Shown in pieces: positions 55,854 to 63,387 of a DNA stretch of 64,000 nt. The stretch comes from Planctomycetota bacterium (GTDB taxonomy: Bacteria > Planctomycetota > UBA1135 > GCA-002686595). Position numbers and translations under genes: made by a program. The notes under the pieces were generated by a model that saw only the letters and a program-made list of their open reading frames with translations, had not been told where the DNA came from and made no database searches. The stretch spans positions 124,001-188,000 of the forward strand of contig JAJDEU010000001.1 in the NCBI GenBank assembly GCA_029259635.1. The letters run 5' to 3'. The stretch's first letter is position 1; every line of letters starts with the position of its first letter.

Positions 55854-56669
55854 ATGAACATATTCAGGAACGCCCTTCTCTTCATCCCCCAATCCTCACG
55901 GTTTCTCTCACTCTTCCTTGCTCTAGGTCTCTGCCTCGCGCTGATCCAGCCCGCCGACACTTCGCGACTAGACTTGACCGTGACCTATACGGGCCCCGAA
56001 GGCATCGATGCCGAGCACCCGATTACCGTCCTCCTGTTCGATGGACCGGACATGTCAGGGGGTAGCAAAATGGTCGCCGCCGGGCACCTCAACGAAAATG
56101 GAGGAGTTCTAACCTGGTCGGGGCTGCCGAAGGTGGTCTACATCCTCGCGATATACGATCCCTTGGGAAACTTCACCGGCTTATCCGGAATCATTCCGGG
56201 AAGCGTAATCGGCCTATTCTCGGTCGAAGACAGCCAAGAGGCAGCTCCCGTAGAAGTGGGTAAGCGAACGAAACTGAACTTCGAGTTTGACGACTCGCAG
56301 CGACTTCCCGGCGACCCCGCCACCGCAGTCCCTCTCGCTGTCAGAAACGCCGAAAAAGGTGTTGTTGAGATCCGCAAGTACACCATTAGGGATGGCATGC
56401 GCGATGAGTTCATCGACTTCTTCGAGAACAAGACGCTTGAGCAACAGAAGAAGGTCGGTCTGCGCGTAGTCGGACAATTCCGATCGCTCGAAAATGAAAA
56501 CCAATTCGTGTGGATTCGAGCGTACGCCTCGCAAAAGGAGCGCGCTAAGCAGTTGCGCGACTACTACCTTGGACCAGACTGGATCCAGGTCCAGGACGAA
56601 GCGGGCGCTCTCATCGCTGACACCGAAGTCATTCTGGTCGCTCCCACATCGGCCTCCAAAATTCGGTGA
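55854..56669 (+). CDS. Exported protein with C-terminal NIPSNAP domain
   Basis: 271 aa. A hydrophobic N-terminus (about residues 14-33) suggests export or membrane anchoring. Residues ~38-130 are beta-rich, like the Ig-like domains of exported proteins. The C-terminal ~100 residues (EIRKYTIRDGMRDEFIDFFE...VWIRAYASQKER) match the NIPSNAP ferredoxin-like fold, usually soluble and of unclear role. Divergent from the PadR gene and thus possibly its target. The gene ends 3 bp before palindrome copy 4. Confidence 0.75.
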   Translation: MNIFRNALLFIPQSSRFLSLFLALGLCLALIQPADTSRLDLTVTYTGPEGIDAEHPITVLLFDGPDMSGGSKMVAAGHLNENGGVLTWSGLPKVVYILAIYDPLGNFTGLSGIIPGSVIGLFSVEDSQEAAPVEVGKRTKLNFEFDDSQRLPGDPATAVPLAVRNAEKGVVEIRKYTIRDGMRDEFIDFFENKTLEQQKKVGLRVVGQFRSLENENQFVWIRAYASQKERAKQLRDYYLGPDWIQVQDEAGALIADTEVILVAPTSASKIR

Positions 56670-56672
56670 GCG

Positions 56673-56811
56673 GATACGGAGTCAGGCTCCAGTCGGCACC
56701 TCAGGTCGTGATCGGTACCGTACAAACCGCTGTCGAGCTTTGATAAGTCAGGGAGGGTTCGTGCGGTACCGATCACGACCTGAGGTGCCGACTGGAGCCT
56801 GACTCCGTATC
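56673..56811. repeat. 139-bp long palindrome, copy 4 (inverted)
   Basis: Same ends and length. The central segment matches copies 2 and 3 only after reverse complementing, so this copy is inserted in the opposite orientation. Both arms carry GTCGTG/CACGAC where other copies have GTTGTG/CACAAC, a matched change that keeps the pairing. Its end supplies bases of the egtB stop codon (56810-56812). Confidence 0.95.
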
Positions 56812-58099
56812 ACCGAGCGAGTCGAACGCCCGCGAACATCCAGCGCTGGTGGGGATAGTAGAAGTTTCGGTAGGTCGGCCGCATGTGCGCTCGCGGCGTT
56901 ACACAACTTCCGCCGCGCAGGACGAGTTGGTTGATCATGAACTTGCCGTTGTACTCGCCCAAGTGACCGCCGTAGGGCTCGTAGCCCGGGTACGGAGAGT
57001 AGGGGCTCGTCGTCCACTCCCACACGTCACCGAATAGCTGTGCGGGTGTCCCCGTGGGCGCCGCGCCGTCGAGGGGCAGCGGGTGCAGCGCGCCCGACTC
57101 GAGATAGGTTGCGCTGGGAGGTTGTTGCCCGGTGTGACCTTCTGCGGCGTGCTCCCATTCGAACTCGCTCGGCAGACGGCAGCCGGCCCACCTGGCGTAG
57201 GCGTCGGCCTCGTAGTAGCTCACGTGGCAGACCGGCTCAGCGGGATCGATTGCGCGACGGCCTCCGAGGGTCAACACGGTCCAGCCCTTTCCGGCCAGCT
57301 CCCAGTAGAGCGGTGCGCGCCAGCCCTCGCTCTGCACGAGGTCCCAGCCATCCGCAAGCCAGAACTCCGAACGCTCGTAGCCCCGATCCTCGATGAAGGC
57401 CAGGAACTCGCCCGACGCAACCAGCCGCGACGCGAGCTCGAACGGTTGCAGATGAAGGGTGTGCCGCGGCCGCTCGTTGTCAAAGGCAAAACCGTCCGGC
57501 GAGCAGCCCGCATGCACGCGTCCACCCTCGAACGGTATCCAATCATGGGCTGCGACGGATCCAACGTGTGGGCGAGTTTTCTGATCGCGATAGGCCGGTG
57601 GCGCGGCGTTTTGCGACAGCACGTGTTTGGCGTCCATCAGGAGCAGCTCTTGATGTTGCTGTTCGTGATGCAATCCGATGTTGAGCGCCGGGGCCAGCTG
57701 GCGGATAGTTTCAACGTCGCCCTCATCGAGAAGAGCTTTGATTGCGGAGTCAACGTAGTGCCGATAGGCCATGACCTCGCTCACGGTCGGCCTCGAGAGT
57801 AGTCCACGTCGGTCCCGCGGGAAGGGGGCGCCGAAGGACTGATAGTAGGAGTTGAAGAGCGCGTTGAAATTCTCGTCGAAGGGCGCGTAGTCGGGACAGC
57901 TGCGCTCGAGGACGAGTTTCTCGAAGAACCACGACGTGTGAGCCAGGTGCCACTTCGTCGGACTGACGTCGGGCATGGTCTGAACCACCATGTCCTCGAT
58001 CTCAAGCGGGTGGACCAGGTCCTCGGTTTGCGTGCGGACCCGCTCGAAGCTGCGGATGAGCTGTGCGCGGTCTTCAAGTTCGGACAACAGGACAGTCAT
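56810..58099 (-). CDS. egtB: Ergothioneine synthase EgtB (sulfoxide synthase)
   Basis: Non-heme iron enzyme that couples trimethylhistidine with a thiol to form the C-S bond of ergothioneine. ATG 58099 overlaps the upstream stop as ATGA and gives 429 aa. The N-terminal DinB-like domain supplies iron ligands His51 (in KWHLAH) and His145/His149 (HHEQQH); the C-terminal FGE-sulfatase-like domain ends NFYYPHQRWMFAGVRLAR. The KWHLAHTSWFFE motif fits canonical EgtB rather than the selenoneine enzyme SenA. No egtD is present, unlike most loci. Confidence 0.92.
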   Translation of the reverse strand: MTVLLSELEDRAQLIRSFERVRTQTEDLVHPLEIEDMVVQTMPDVSPTKWHLAHTSWFFEKLVLERSCPDYAPFDENFNALFNSYYQSFGAPFPRDRRGLLSRPTVSEVMAYRHYVDSAIKALLDEGDVETIRQLAPALNIGLHHEQQHQELLLMDAKHVLSQNAAPPAYRDQKTRPHVGSVAAHDWIPFEGGRVHAGCSPDGFAFDNERPRHTLHLQPFELASRLVASGEFLAFIEDRGYERSEFWLADGWDLVQSEGWRAPLYWELAGKGWTVLTLGGRRAIDPAEPVCHVSYYEADAYARWAGCRLPSEFEWEHAAEGHTGQQPPSATYLESGALHPLPLDGAAPTGTPAQLFGDVWEWTTSPYSPYPGYEPYGGHLGEYNGKFMINQLVLRGGSCVTPRAHMRPTYRNFYYPHQRWMFAGVRLAR

Positions 58100-59016
58100 G
58101 ATGAGGTGCTCAACTGCGGAAAGGGCTCGGTCGTGATTTGGCCGAGTCTGCACAGGGCTCGGCGTTCGTCGGCGTAGGCTGCGTCATCAATAGGAGCGCA
58201 GCGCTCCAGTCCGAACGCGGGCGAAATACGGTCGCGAACTCGACGATGATCGAGTTCCATCAAGGCTGCGCCGATCTTCGTCGCCCAGCTCGCGCCAAGT
58301 GCGGTGCGAACGACTACGGGCTGGATGGGGAAGGGACCCAAGGAGTCGAGGACTCGCAGCTGGCCGCGCAGGTCGGGGCGCTCGCGCAGAAGCAGGCGGA
58401 GCGCAATCGAGTCGATCGTCGCGACGTCAATCGATCCGGCGAGAATTTTTTCGATCGAGGCGTGGTGCGAGCCCGTGCGGACGTGGCTGTGAAAGAAGTC
58501 GGGCTTCCTCCCCAGCTCGCTCAGCTTTTGCAGGACCGCGAAATAGCCGGACAGCGAGCACTCGTCGTTATAGCCCCAAGACGCTCCAGCCAACTCGGTG
58601 AAGTGGCTGGCATGGTTGTCCGACCGGACGACGACCTCGGAGAAATACACCGGTTCACCGCCGCCGCGCTCGTCGCGAAAGACGAAACCGGCCGGGACGA
58701 GTTGAATGGAAGGTTTGGGCCGCGCGCGCAAGTACAGGTAGGACGGCGAGCACAAAAAGCCGATGTCTGCTCGGCCCTCGGCGAAGGGGTCAACGTCGCC
58801 GTGCATGGGGCCGGACAACCGACTCTCCGAGTGCAGGGCGATCGAACAGCCGAGCGAGCGTTCGAGGTGATGGACGACCGCTTCGAAGAATGCCAGCGGA
58901 ATGCCAGGCGCGAGGTAAGTCACCGCGCGCAGGTCGCTGTTCGGGCTTCCGTTCGCGCTCCCGTTCGGCAGCGGGCGTGGGCAAGGTGAGTGCAAATCAG
59001 CTTGGTCCATGCTCAA
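58096..59016 (-). CDS. PhnD-like substrate-binding protein without signal peptide
   Basis: 306 aa resembling PhnD-type periplasmic binding proteins: VTYLAPGIPLAFFEAVVHHLE, GRADIGFLCSPSYLYL and a serine-rich segment near SGYFAVLQKL are the two-lobe pattern seen in phosphonate/phosphate binders. It lacks any hydrophobic N-terminus and no ABC permease or ATPase is nearby, so it is probably a cytosolic ligand binder or an enzyme of this fold. Its stop overlaps the egtB start, so the two are translationally coupled. Function is unknown; a role in ergothioneine precursor handling is speculation. Confidence 0.8.
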   Translation of the reverse strand: MSMDQADLHSPCPRPLPNGSANGSPNSDLRAVTYLAPGIPLAFFEAVVHHLERSLGCSIALHSESRLSGPMHGDVDPFAEGRADIGFLCSPSYLYLRARPKPSIQLVPAGFVFRDERGGGEPVYFSEVVVRSDNHASHFTELAGASWGYNDECSLSGYFAVLQKLSELGRKPDFFHSHVRTGSHHASIEKILAGSIDVATIDSIALRLLLRERPDLRGQLRVLDSLGPFPIQPVVVRTALGASWATKIGAALMELDHRRVRDRISPAFGLERCAPIDDAAYADERRALCRLGQITTEPFPQLSTSS

Positions 59017-59135
59017 GTTCGCGCACTTCTCTGGTCAGCCGATTCTAACGAACGAGCCGAAATGCCGGATTGGGATCCGTGTGCTGCCCTTGTCAGGATA
59101 GGTTGCCCAGTAGGCTGCCTTTCGTCAAGAACCGC

Positions 59136-59277
59136 GATACGGAGTCAGGCTCCAGTCGGGCACACCCGGGGTTTGCCGGAACCGCACAACACCCGCCCAG
59201 CGTTTTAAAAAAACCCCGCGGTGCGGGGCGTCCCCGTACAACCCCGTCCGGCCCCGACTGGACCCTGACTCCGTATC
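59136..59277. repeat. Palindrome, copy 5 (diverged interior, 142 bp)
   Basis: Outer ~24 bp on each side match the family (GATACGGAGTCAGGCTCCAG and its complement with one change), but the interior is replaced by C-rich and poly-A/C sequence with poor internal pairing. It ends one base before the TAG of the next minus-strand gene (59279-59281). Either a decayed copy or a poor-quality stretch. Confidence 0.85.
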
Positions 59278-59278
59278 G

Positions 59279-61462
59279 CTACCAGAGCTCCATGGCGTGG
59301 AGCAGGTAGCTGTGATCGTCGGTCCAGATCGACATCGGGTCTTCCAGTTGTTCGAGATCTGTCTCGACAGCGTCGCCCTCGAAGAGCGCGAGCATCGCCG
59401 GATCGCGGGTGATCACGACCCAATCGGAACCGAAGGCTACCGGTCCCTCGTCCTCCTCTTCGCTCTCTTCGAAACAGACCTCGATGCTCTCAAGACCGCG
59501 CTCGTGAGCCAGAGCGCGAGCGACCGGCGCGAGCTCGACGTAGCGGTTACTGGTGTGGATTAAGAGCACGCCGCCGGGTTCGAGGTGGTTCCAGTAGAGC
59601 TCGAAGGCTTCGCGAGTCAGCAGGTGAACCGGGATCGCGTCTCCGCTGAAGGCGTCGACGATGAGGTAGTCGTAGCGGTTGGAGCCGGAGTCATCGAGCT
59701 CGCGCTGCAAGGAGACGCGCGCGTCGCCGAGCACGACCTCCACTTGAGCCTCGGACTCCCGGATGTACCTAAAGTCTTCCGCGGCGATCGTCGCCACCAG
59801 CGGATCGATCTCATAGAAGCGAAAGAAATCACCCGGCTCTCCATAGGCCGCGATGGTTCCGGTACCGAGCCCGATCGCACCGACGCGCCGGCCCAAGAAT
59901 GAGCGCTGAGAGAGGGCACGACCCATACCGCTCTGGCGAGCGTAGTACGTCGTTGGCTCCTTGCGCATTATCGGCTCGACGTACTGAACGCCGTGGCAAA
60001 TGTTGCCGTGGTAGAGCGTGCGGCGCTGGTCGAGATCTTCGCCGCGCTCGTAAATACTGAGCACGCCGTAGAACCCGCGCCGCGTGGAATGCGCCCCTCG
60101 AACTTCGTCGATGGAGTGCTCGAGCAGAGAGACTTCGAGAGCGGTGAGTGCGGCGATCCAGTACATCACGGCGCGCGCGCGGTGGATCACGGTCTTGGGC
60201 TTGTCGTGCGCGAGCAGCGAGAGCGCAATCAAAAAGGCGCTGCCCCAATAGGCGATGGGGAGCTCCCAATAGCCGTTGAAGATGCGTGGAGCGAGCAGTC
60301 CGACGAAGCAGCCTCCGAGAGCGCCTCCGATCGAGATCGTCAGGTAGTAGCCCGTCAGCCGCGTGGCTGGCGGTCGCATGAGATAGAGCTCGCCGAACAG
60401 TGCGCGACAGAGGAAAAAGATCGTCGCCATGTAGACCGCAAGGCGAACCAGGATCTCTGGAGCTTCGCTGTCCTGCTCGAGATGCATGACCCAGACACTC
60501 GCAGTTACTCCGACGGCCGCGAGCACGATCCACGCGGCACGTCCGAGGCTGGGTCCTGCGGAGAAAGCGAGCGCGAAGGCCATCAGGTAGAGCCCGATCG
60601 GAAGGACCCACAGGAGGGGAACCGGCGCGATGTCCTGCGTGATGCGGCTGGATGTTGCGATTAAGAGCACGGAGGCGAATGCGGGAATCGCGAGCCACAT
60701 AAGTCGCGCGAAGAGCGGGTGCTTGGGGTCAGTGCTCTCGACGGAATTGGATTCGGCGACCGGATCGAGCGCGGGTCGTTGAAGCGCGGCGCGAGAAAAG
60801 GCTCTCCAGACGCCGAGGCTCACGAGAACGAGACCGATGTAGAGCGCCGACCAGAGCACGCTCTGATCTTTCAAGCCGAGCAGCGGTTCGAGCAAGAAGG
60901 GATAGGCCAATAGCCCGAGCAGCGAGCCGAAGTTCGAGATTCCGTAGAGCCGATAGGCCGCCCCGCCTTTCACGTGTGCGAACCAAGACTGCACCAGTGG
61001 TGAGGTGCCGCAGAGCAGCAGAAAGGGCAAGCCGACCTGGCGGAAGAGAAAGGCGAGCAGAAGGAGCGCGGGGTCTTCGCTCGCGCTGGCCGCGACGTTC
61101 GAATCCGACAGAATCGGAATGGTCAGAGCGGAGAGAAGGAGTAGGCCGCCGTGAACGATCGGCTGCTGCCGGAGAGGGAGAACGCGCGCGACAAAGTGCG
61201 CGTAGGCGTAGCCGAGGGTGAGCGTGGCCTGGAAGAAGACGAGGCAGATCGTCCAGACCGAGGAGCCGCCGCCAAATCGCGGGAGTAAGAAGCGCGCGGC
61301 GAGAGGCTGTACCAAGAACGACAGAAAGGCCGCTAGAAAGACGAAGCCGAAGACGAGCGCGGTCAACGAGCGAGTGGATGAATCTCTGGCGAGTCCCGCA
61401 GAGCTTCTCGGCACTGGATCCAGCTGTTCGAGCGAGCGCTCGTTTCGACCGGTGCCTTTCAC
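59279..61462 (-). CDS. Membrane / spermidine-synthase-like fusion protein
   Basis: A 727-aa protein: residues ~30-440 form a polytopic membrane domain of ~12 segments, residues ~470-727 a spermidine-synthase-like Rossmann domain (GAIGLGTGTIAAYG, FYEIDP, YLIVDAFSGDAIPVHLL). The DAFSGD motif keeps the aspartate position, so SAM-dependent chemistry is more plausible than in the larger relative at 12 kb. Start is GTG 61462, overlapping the upstream VOC gene stop as GTGA. It ends against palindrome copy 5. Confidence 0.88.
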   Translation of the reverse strand: MKGTGRNERSLEQLDPVPRSSAGLARDSSTRSLTALVFGFVFLAAFLSFLVQPLAARFLLPRFGGGSSVWTICLVFFQATLTLGYAYAHFVARVLPLRQQPIVHGGLLLLSALTIPILSDSNVAASASEDPALLLLAFLFRQVGLPFLLLCGTSPLVQSWFAHVKGGAAYRLYGISNFGSLLGLLAYPFLLEPLLGLKDQSVLWSALYIGLVLVSLGVWRAFSRAALQRPALDPVAESNSVESTDPKHPLFARLMWLAIPAFASVLLIATSSRITQDIAPVPLLWVLPIGLYLMAFALAFSAGPSLGRAAWIVLAAVGVTASVWVMHLEQDSEAPEILVRLAVYMATIFFLCRALFGELYLMRPPATRLTGYYLTISIGGALGGCFVGLLAPRIFNGYWELPIAYWGSAFLIALSLLAHDKPKTVIHRARAVMYWIAALTALEVSLLEHSIDEVRGAHSTRRGFYGVLSIYERGEDLDQRRTLYHGNICHGVQYVEPIMRKEPTTYYARQSGMGRALSQRSFLGRRVGAIGLGTGTIAAYGEPGDFFRFYEIDPLVATIAAEDFRYIRESEAQVEVVLGDARVSLQRELDDSGSNRYDYLIVDAFSGDAIPVHLLTREAFELYWNHLEPGGVLLIHTSNRYVELAPVARALAHERGLESIEVCFEESEEEDEGPVAFGSDWVVITRDPAMLALFEGDAVETDLEQLEDPMSIWTDDHSYLLHAMELW

Positions 61463-61878
61463 TCGCCGGACGCATCCGTGTGGACCCGTGTCGCAAAGTA
61501 CCAGTGGTGACCCTCCGGATCCCGTACTCCGTAGCGGCGGTCGCCATAAGCTTGAGTCGCGGGCTCTTCAATCGTTTCCGCTCCAGCCGCTCGAGCCCGC
61601 TGATAGTGCGCGTCCAAGTCGTCGACGTAGATATACAGGCTCTGCGTGACCTGCCCCAAGCGCAACGGGTTTTGATAATCACCACCCGGCGATCCCATCA
61701 TCACGACGGCCTCTTCCAGCTGCATTTCTGCATGCACAACTTTGCCGTCCGGACCGCGCTGGCTCTCGCGCTCCACAAGTCCGAACGCGCGCGCAAGCCA
61801 CCCGAGCATGGCTCCCGTATCCTCGTAGTTGAGATAGGGCGAGAGGCGCGGATAACCGAGGGGCGGAGGAGTGGCCAT
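61459..61878 (-). CDS. VOC-family protein (glyoxalase/bleomycin-resistance fold)
   Basis: A 139-aa single-chain VOC protein: LSPYLNYEDTGAMLGWLARAFG at the N-terminus and YGVRDPEGHHWYFATRV at the C-terminus. The motifs around HAEM and DPEGHHW are typical of the PhnB/glyoxalase-like group. Such proteins bind a metal and small ligands; substrate unknown. It is translationally coupled to the following membrane/spermidine-synthase gene and 24 bp downstream of the acetolactate-decarboxylase-like gene. Confidence 0.85.
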   Translation of the reverse strand: MATPPPLGYPRLSPYLNYEDTGAMLGWLARAFGLVERESQRGPDGKVVHAEMQLEEAVVMMGSPGGDYQNPLRLGQVTQSLYIYVDDLDAHYQRARAAGAETIEEPATQAYGDRRYGVRDPEGHHWYFATRVHTDASGE

Positions 61879-61902
61879 AGGGGAATTTCGTTCTCAGATG
61901 AA

Positions 61903-62670
61903 TCAGTTTGCGGCGGAACTCGGAAGGAACAAGCGAGCGCCTGCGCCGAACCGAACGTTGTCCAGGTGACCGGAAACGGGTTGGTCTTGGAGAAGCGCGT
62001 GGATGTGGCTGCTCTGACCGTGGTGCGTCAGCTGGCCAGCGGAATCGGCGGCATAGAAGCCGACTAGGATGACGGCCGTGTTCTCACCGTTGAAGCGCCA
62101 GGGCTCTGGCCCGTCCGGATTCGCGATCGGGCAGGAGTGATTGAGGACGTGCAGGCCGAGCGCGGTTGCGGTGCCTTCGATGCGGAAGGGAAAGGGCTGG
62201 CTGATGTCGATTCGATCGGACTCCGCGAGGGTGCGAACGCAAAGCTCGAGCGCTTCGATGTCGTCCGCGGCTGGCAGTCGGTGCTCCTTCCACTCGAGGA
62301 TATCGGCGACGACGAGCAGGGTAGCTTGATCGTCTTCGGCCGGTATTCGCAGGTGGAGGCCATCGGGCGCGAGCGCATCCTGCACTTCCGCCAGGTGGAG
62401 TTTGCCGCCCACGATCGTGACTTCGGCGGCGAGGTCGGCCAGGGCACCGACGGCGAAGCTGTTCGGGCCGACGACATCGGCAAGAGTGACGCGGCCTTGC
62501 GTCTGACCGTTGCGGAGAACCTCTCGCATGCCGCCCCAGTGCCGAACCTGAAACTCGGCCCGGAGCGCGTTCGGCTCGGGAGCTGGTACCGCTGCACCGG
62601 CGCTCTCGGTCGCACATGCGGCGAATAAGAGCGGAGTGGCGGCAACGAGGAGGGACAGTCTTGAGGACAT
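61903..62670 (-). CDS. Acetolactate-decarboxylase-like lipoprotein
   Basis: 255 aa with a lipoprotein signal (LFAAC, Cys19). The body resembles alpha-acetolactate decarboxylase: HWGGMREVLRNGQTQGRVTL and VGALADLAAEVTIVGGKLHL. Zinc ligands fit: SHIH and QPVSGH give His, His+2 and His+13, the spacing of His199/201/212 in known enzymes. It may therefore convert 2-acetolactate to acetoin outside the cytoplasm, but it is divergent and substrate change is possible. It probably heads an operon with the VOC and membrane/spermidine-synthase genes. Confidence 0.78.
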   Translation of the reverse strand: MSSRLSLLVAATPLLFAACATESAGAAVPAPEPNALRAEFQVRHWGGMREVLRNGQTQGRVTLADVVGPNSFAVGALADLAAEVTIVGGKLHLAEVQDALAPDGLHLRIPAEDDQATLLVVADILEWKEHRLPAADDIEALELCVRTLAESDRIDISQPFPFRIEGTATALGLHVLNHSCPIANPDGPEPWRFNGENTAVILVGFYAADSAGQLTHHGQSSHIHALLQDQPVSGHLDNVRFGAGARLFLPSSAAN

Positions 62671-62742
62671 GGCGACAAGTGTAGTCGGATGGGCTGGCGC
62701 AGCGCCATTTGACTTCGCGCAGATGAGGCGCGTCGCGGATCG

Positions 62743-63333
62743 CTAGCGCTGACGCAGAATCGAGAGGACGCGCTCTCCTCGCGGGGAGAGGCGGTAGCCG
62801 ATCTTCAGGCTCTCGGTTAATCCGAGCTCCTTCAGTTTGCGCACGTCGCGCTTGAACGCGAGCGTGTCGCGCCCGAGCTGCGCGGCGAGCTCGGAAGCTC
62901 GCACTTCCGGGTGGTCGCAGATGAGCACGAGAATTTCTTGCGTCCAGGGGCCTCGCTTGCAACGAGAGTCCAGTCGACGCAGCAGCTCGAGGATTCTTTC
63001 GCCTTCGCGAGCGCTGAACTTGTCCGCCCTGCGAAGTTTGATGCGCGAGTCGTTTCCCGCGAAACGCAATCGGATTCGATAGAGCGTGCCCTCCCGAGAA
63101 CGCACTTCATCGAGGAGCTCTTTGAGAGTGGGATAGCCGGCTTCTCGAGCCGCGTCGAGAGTGAGATCGCGAATCGCGAGCTTGTCCACGGCGTCGATCG
63201 CGATGACTCCGATCGCCGTTTTAAGACTTCCGCCCGCTCGAACGGTAGGGCGACGCCAACGCCGAAAGGCAGAGGTGATCGTTCCATCGCGAATACCTCG
63301 AAGGTGCTCCGATCGAATCAACATCAGACGCAA
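62743..63333 (-). CDS. ASCH-like domain plus winged helix
   Basis: 196 aa. Residues ~5-110 look like an ASCH domain, a PUA-related RNA-binding fold (EHLRGIRDGTITSAFRRWRRP, IGVIAIDAVDKL). Residues ~115-196 form a winged helix (ERILELLRRLDSR, WTQEILVLICDHPEVRASEL). The combination suggests an RNA- or DNA-binding regulator. There is no obvious target next to it. Confidence 0.75.
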   Translation of the reverse strand: MRLMLIRSEHLRGIRDGTITSAFRRWRRPTVRAGGSLKTAIGVIAIDAVDKLAIRDLTLDAAREAGYPTLKELLDEVRSREGTLYRIRLRFAGNDSRIKLRRADKFSAREGERILELLRRLDSRCKRGPWTQEILVLICDHPEVRASELAAQLGRDTLAFKRDVRKLKELGLTESLKIGYRLSPRGERVLSILRQR

Positions 63334-63387
63334 TCCTCGCGGCGGTGCAGCTGCCGACAGTGCAGCCGCCGAGAGCGCCGTAGTCTT

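Noticed and set aside
56810-58099. Selenoneine synthase SenA as partner of senB/selD
   Set aside because: The KWHLAHTSWFFE and HHEQQH motifs and the C-terminal signature fit canonical EgtB; it is also ~55 kb from senB.
43783-59277. Palindromes as integron attC sites
   Set aside because: The arms are ~50 bp and nearly perfect, without the two short paired core sites, extrahelical bases or one-way gene cassettes; genes lie in both orientations and no integrase is present.
43783-59277. CRISPR array or classical insertion sequences
   Set aside because: Repeats are kilobases apart with genes between them, no spacers, no cas genes, no transposase frame and no clear target-site duplications at the ends.
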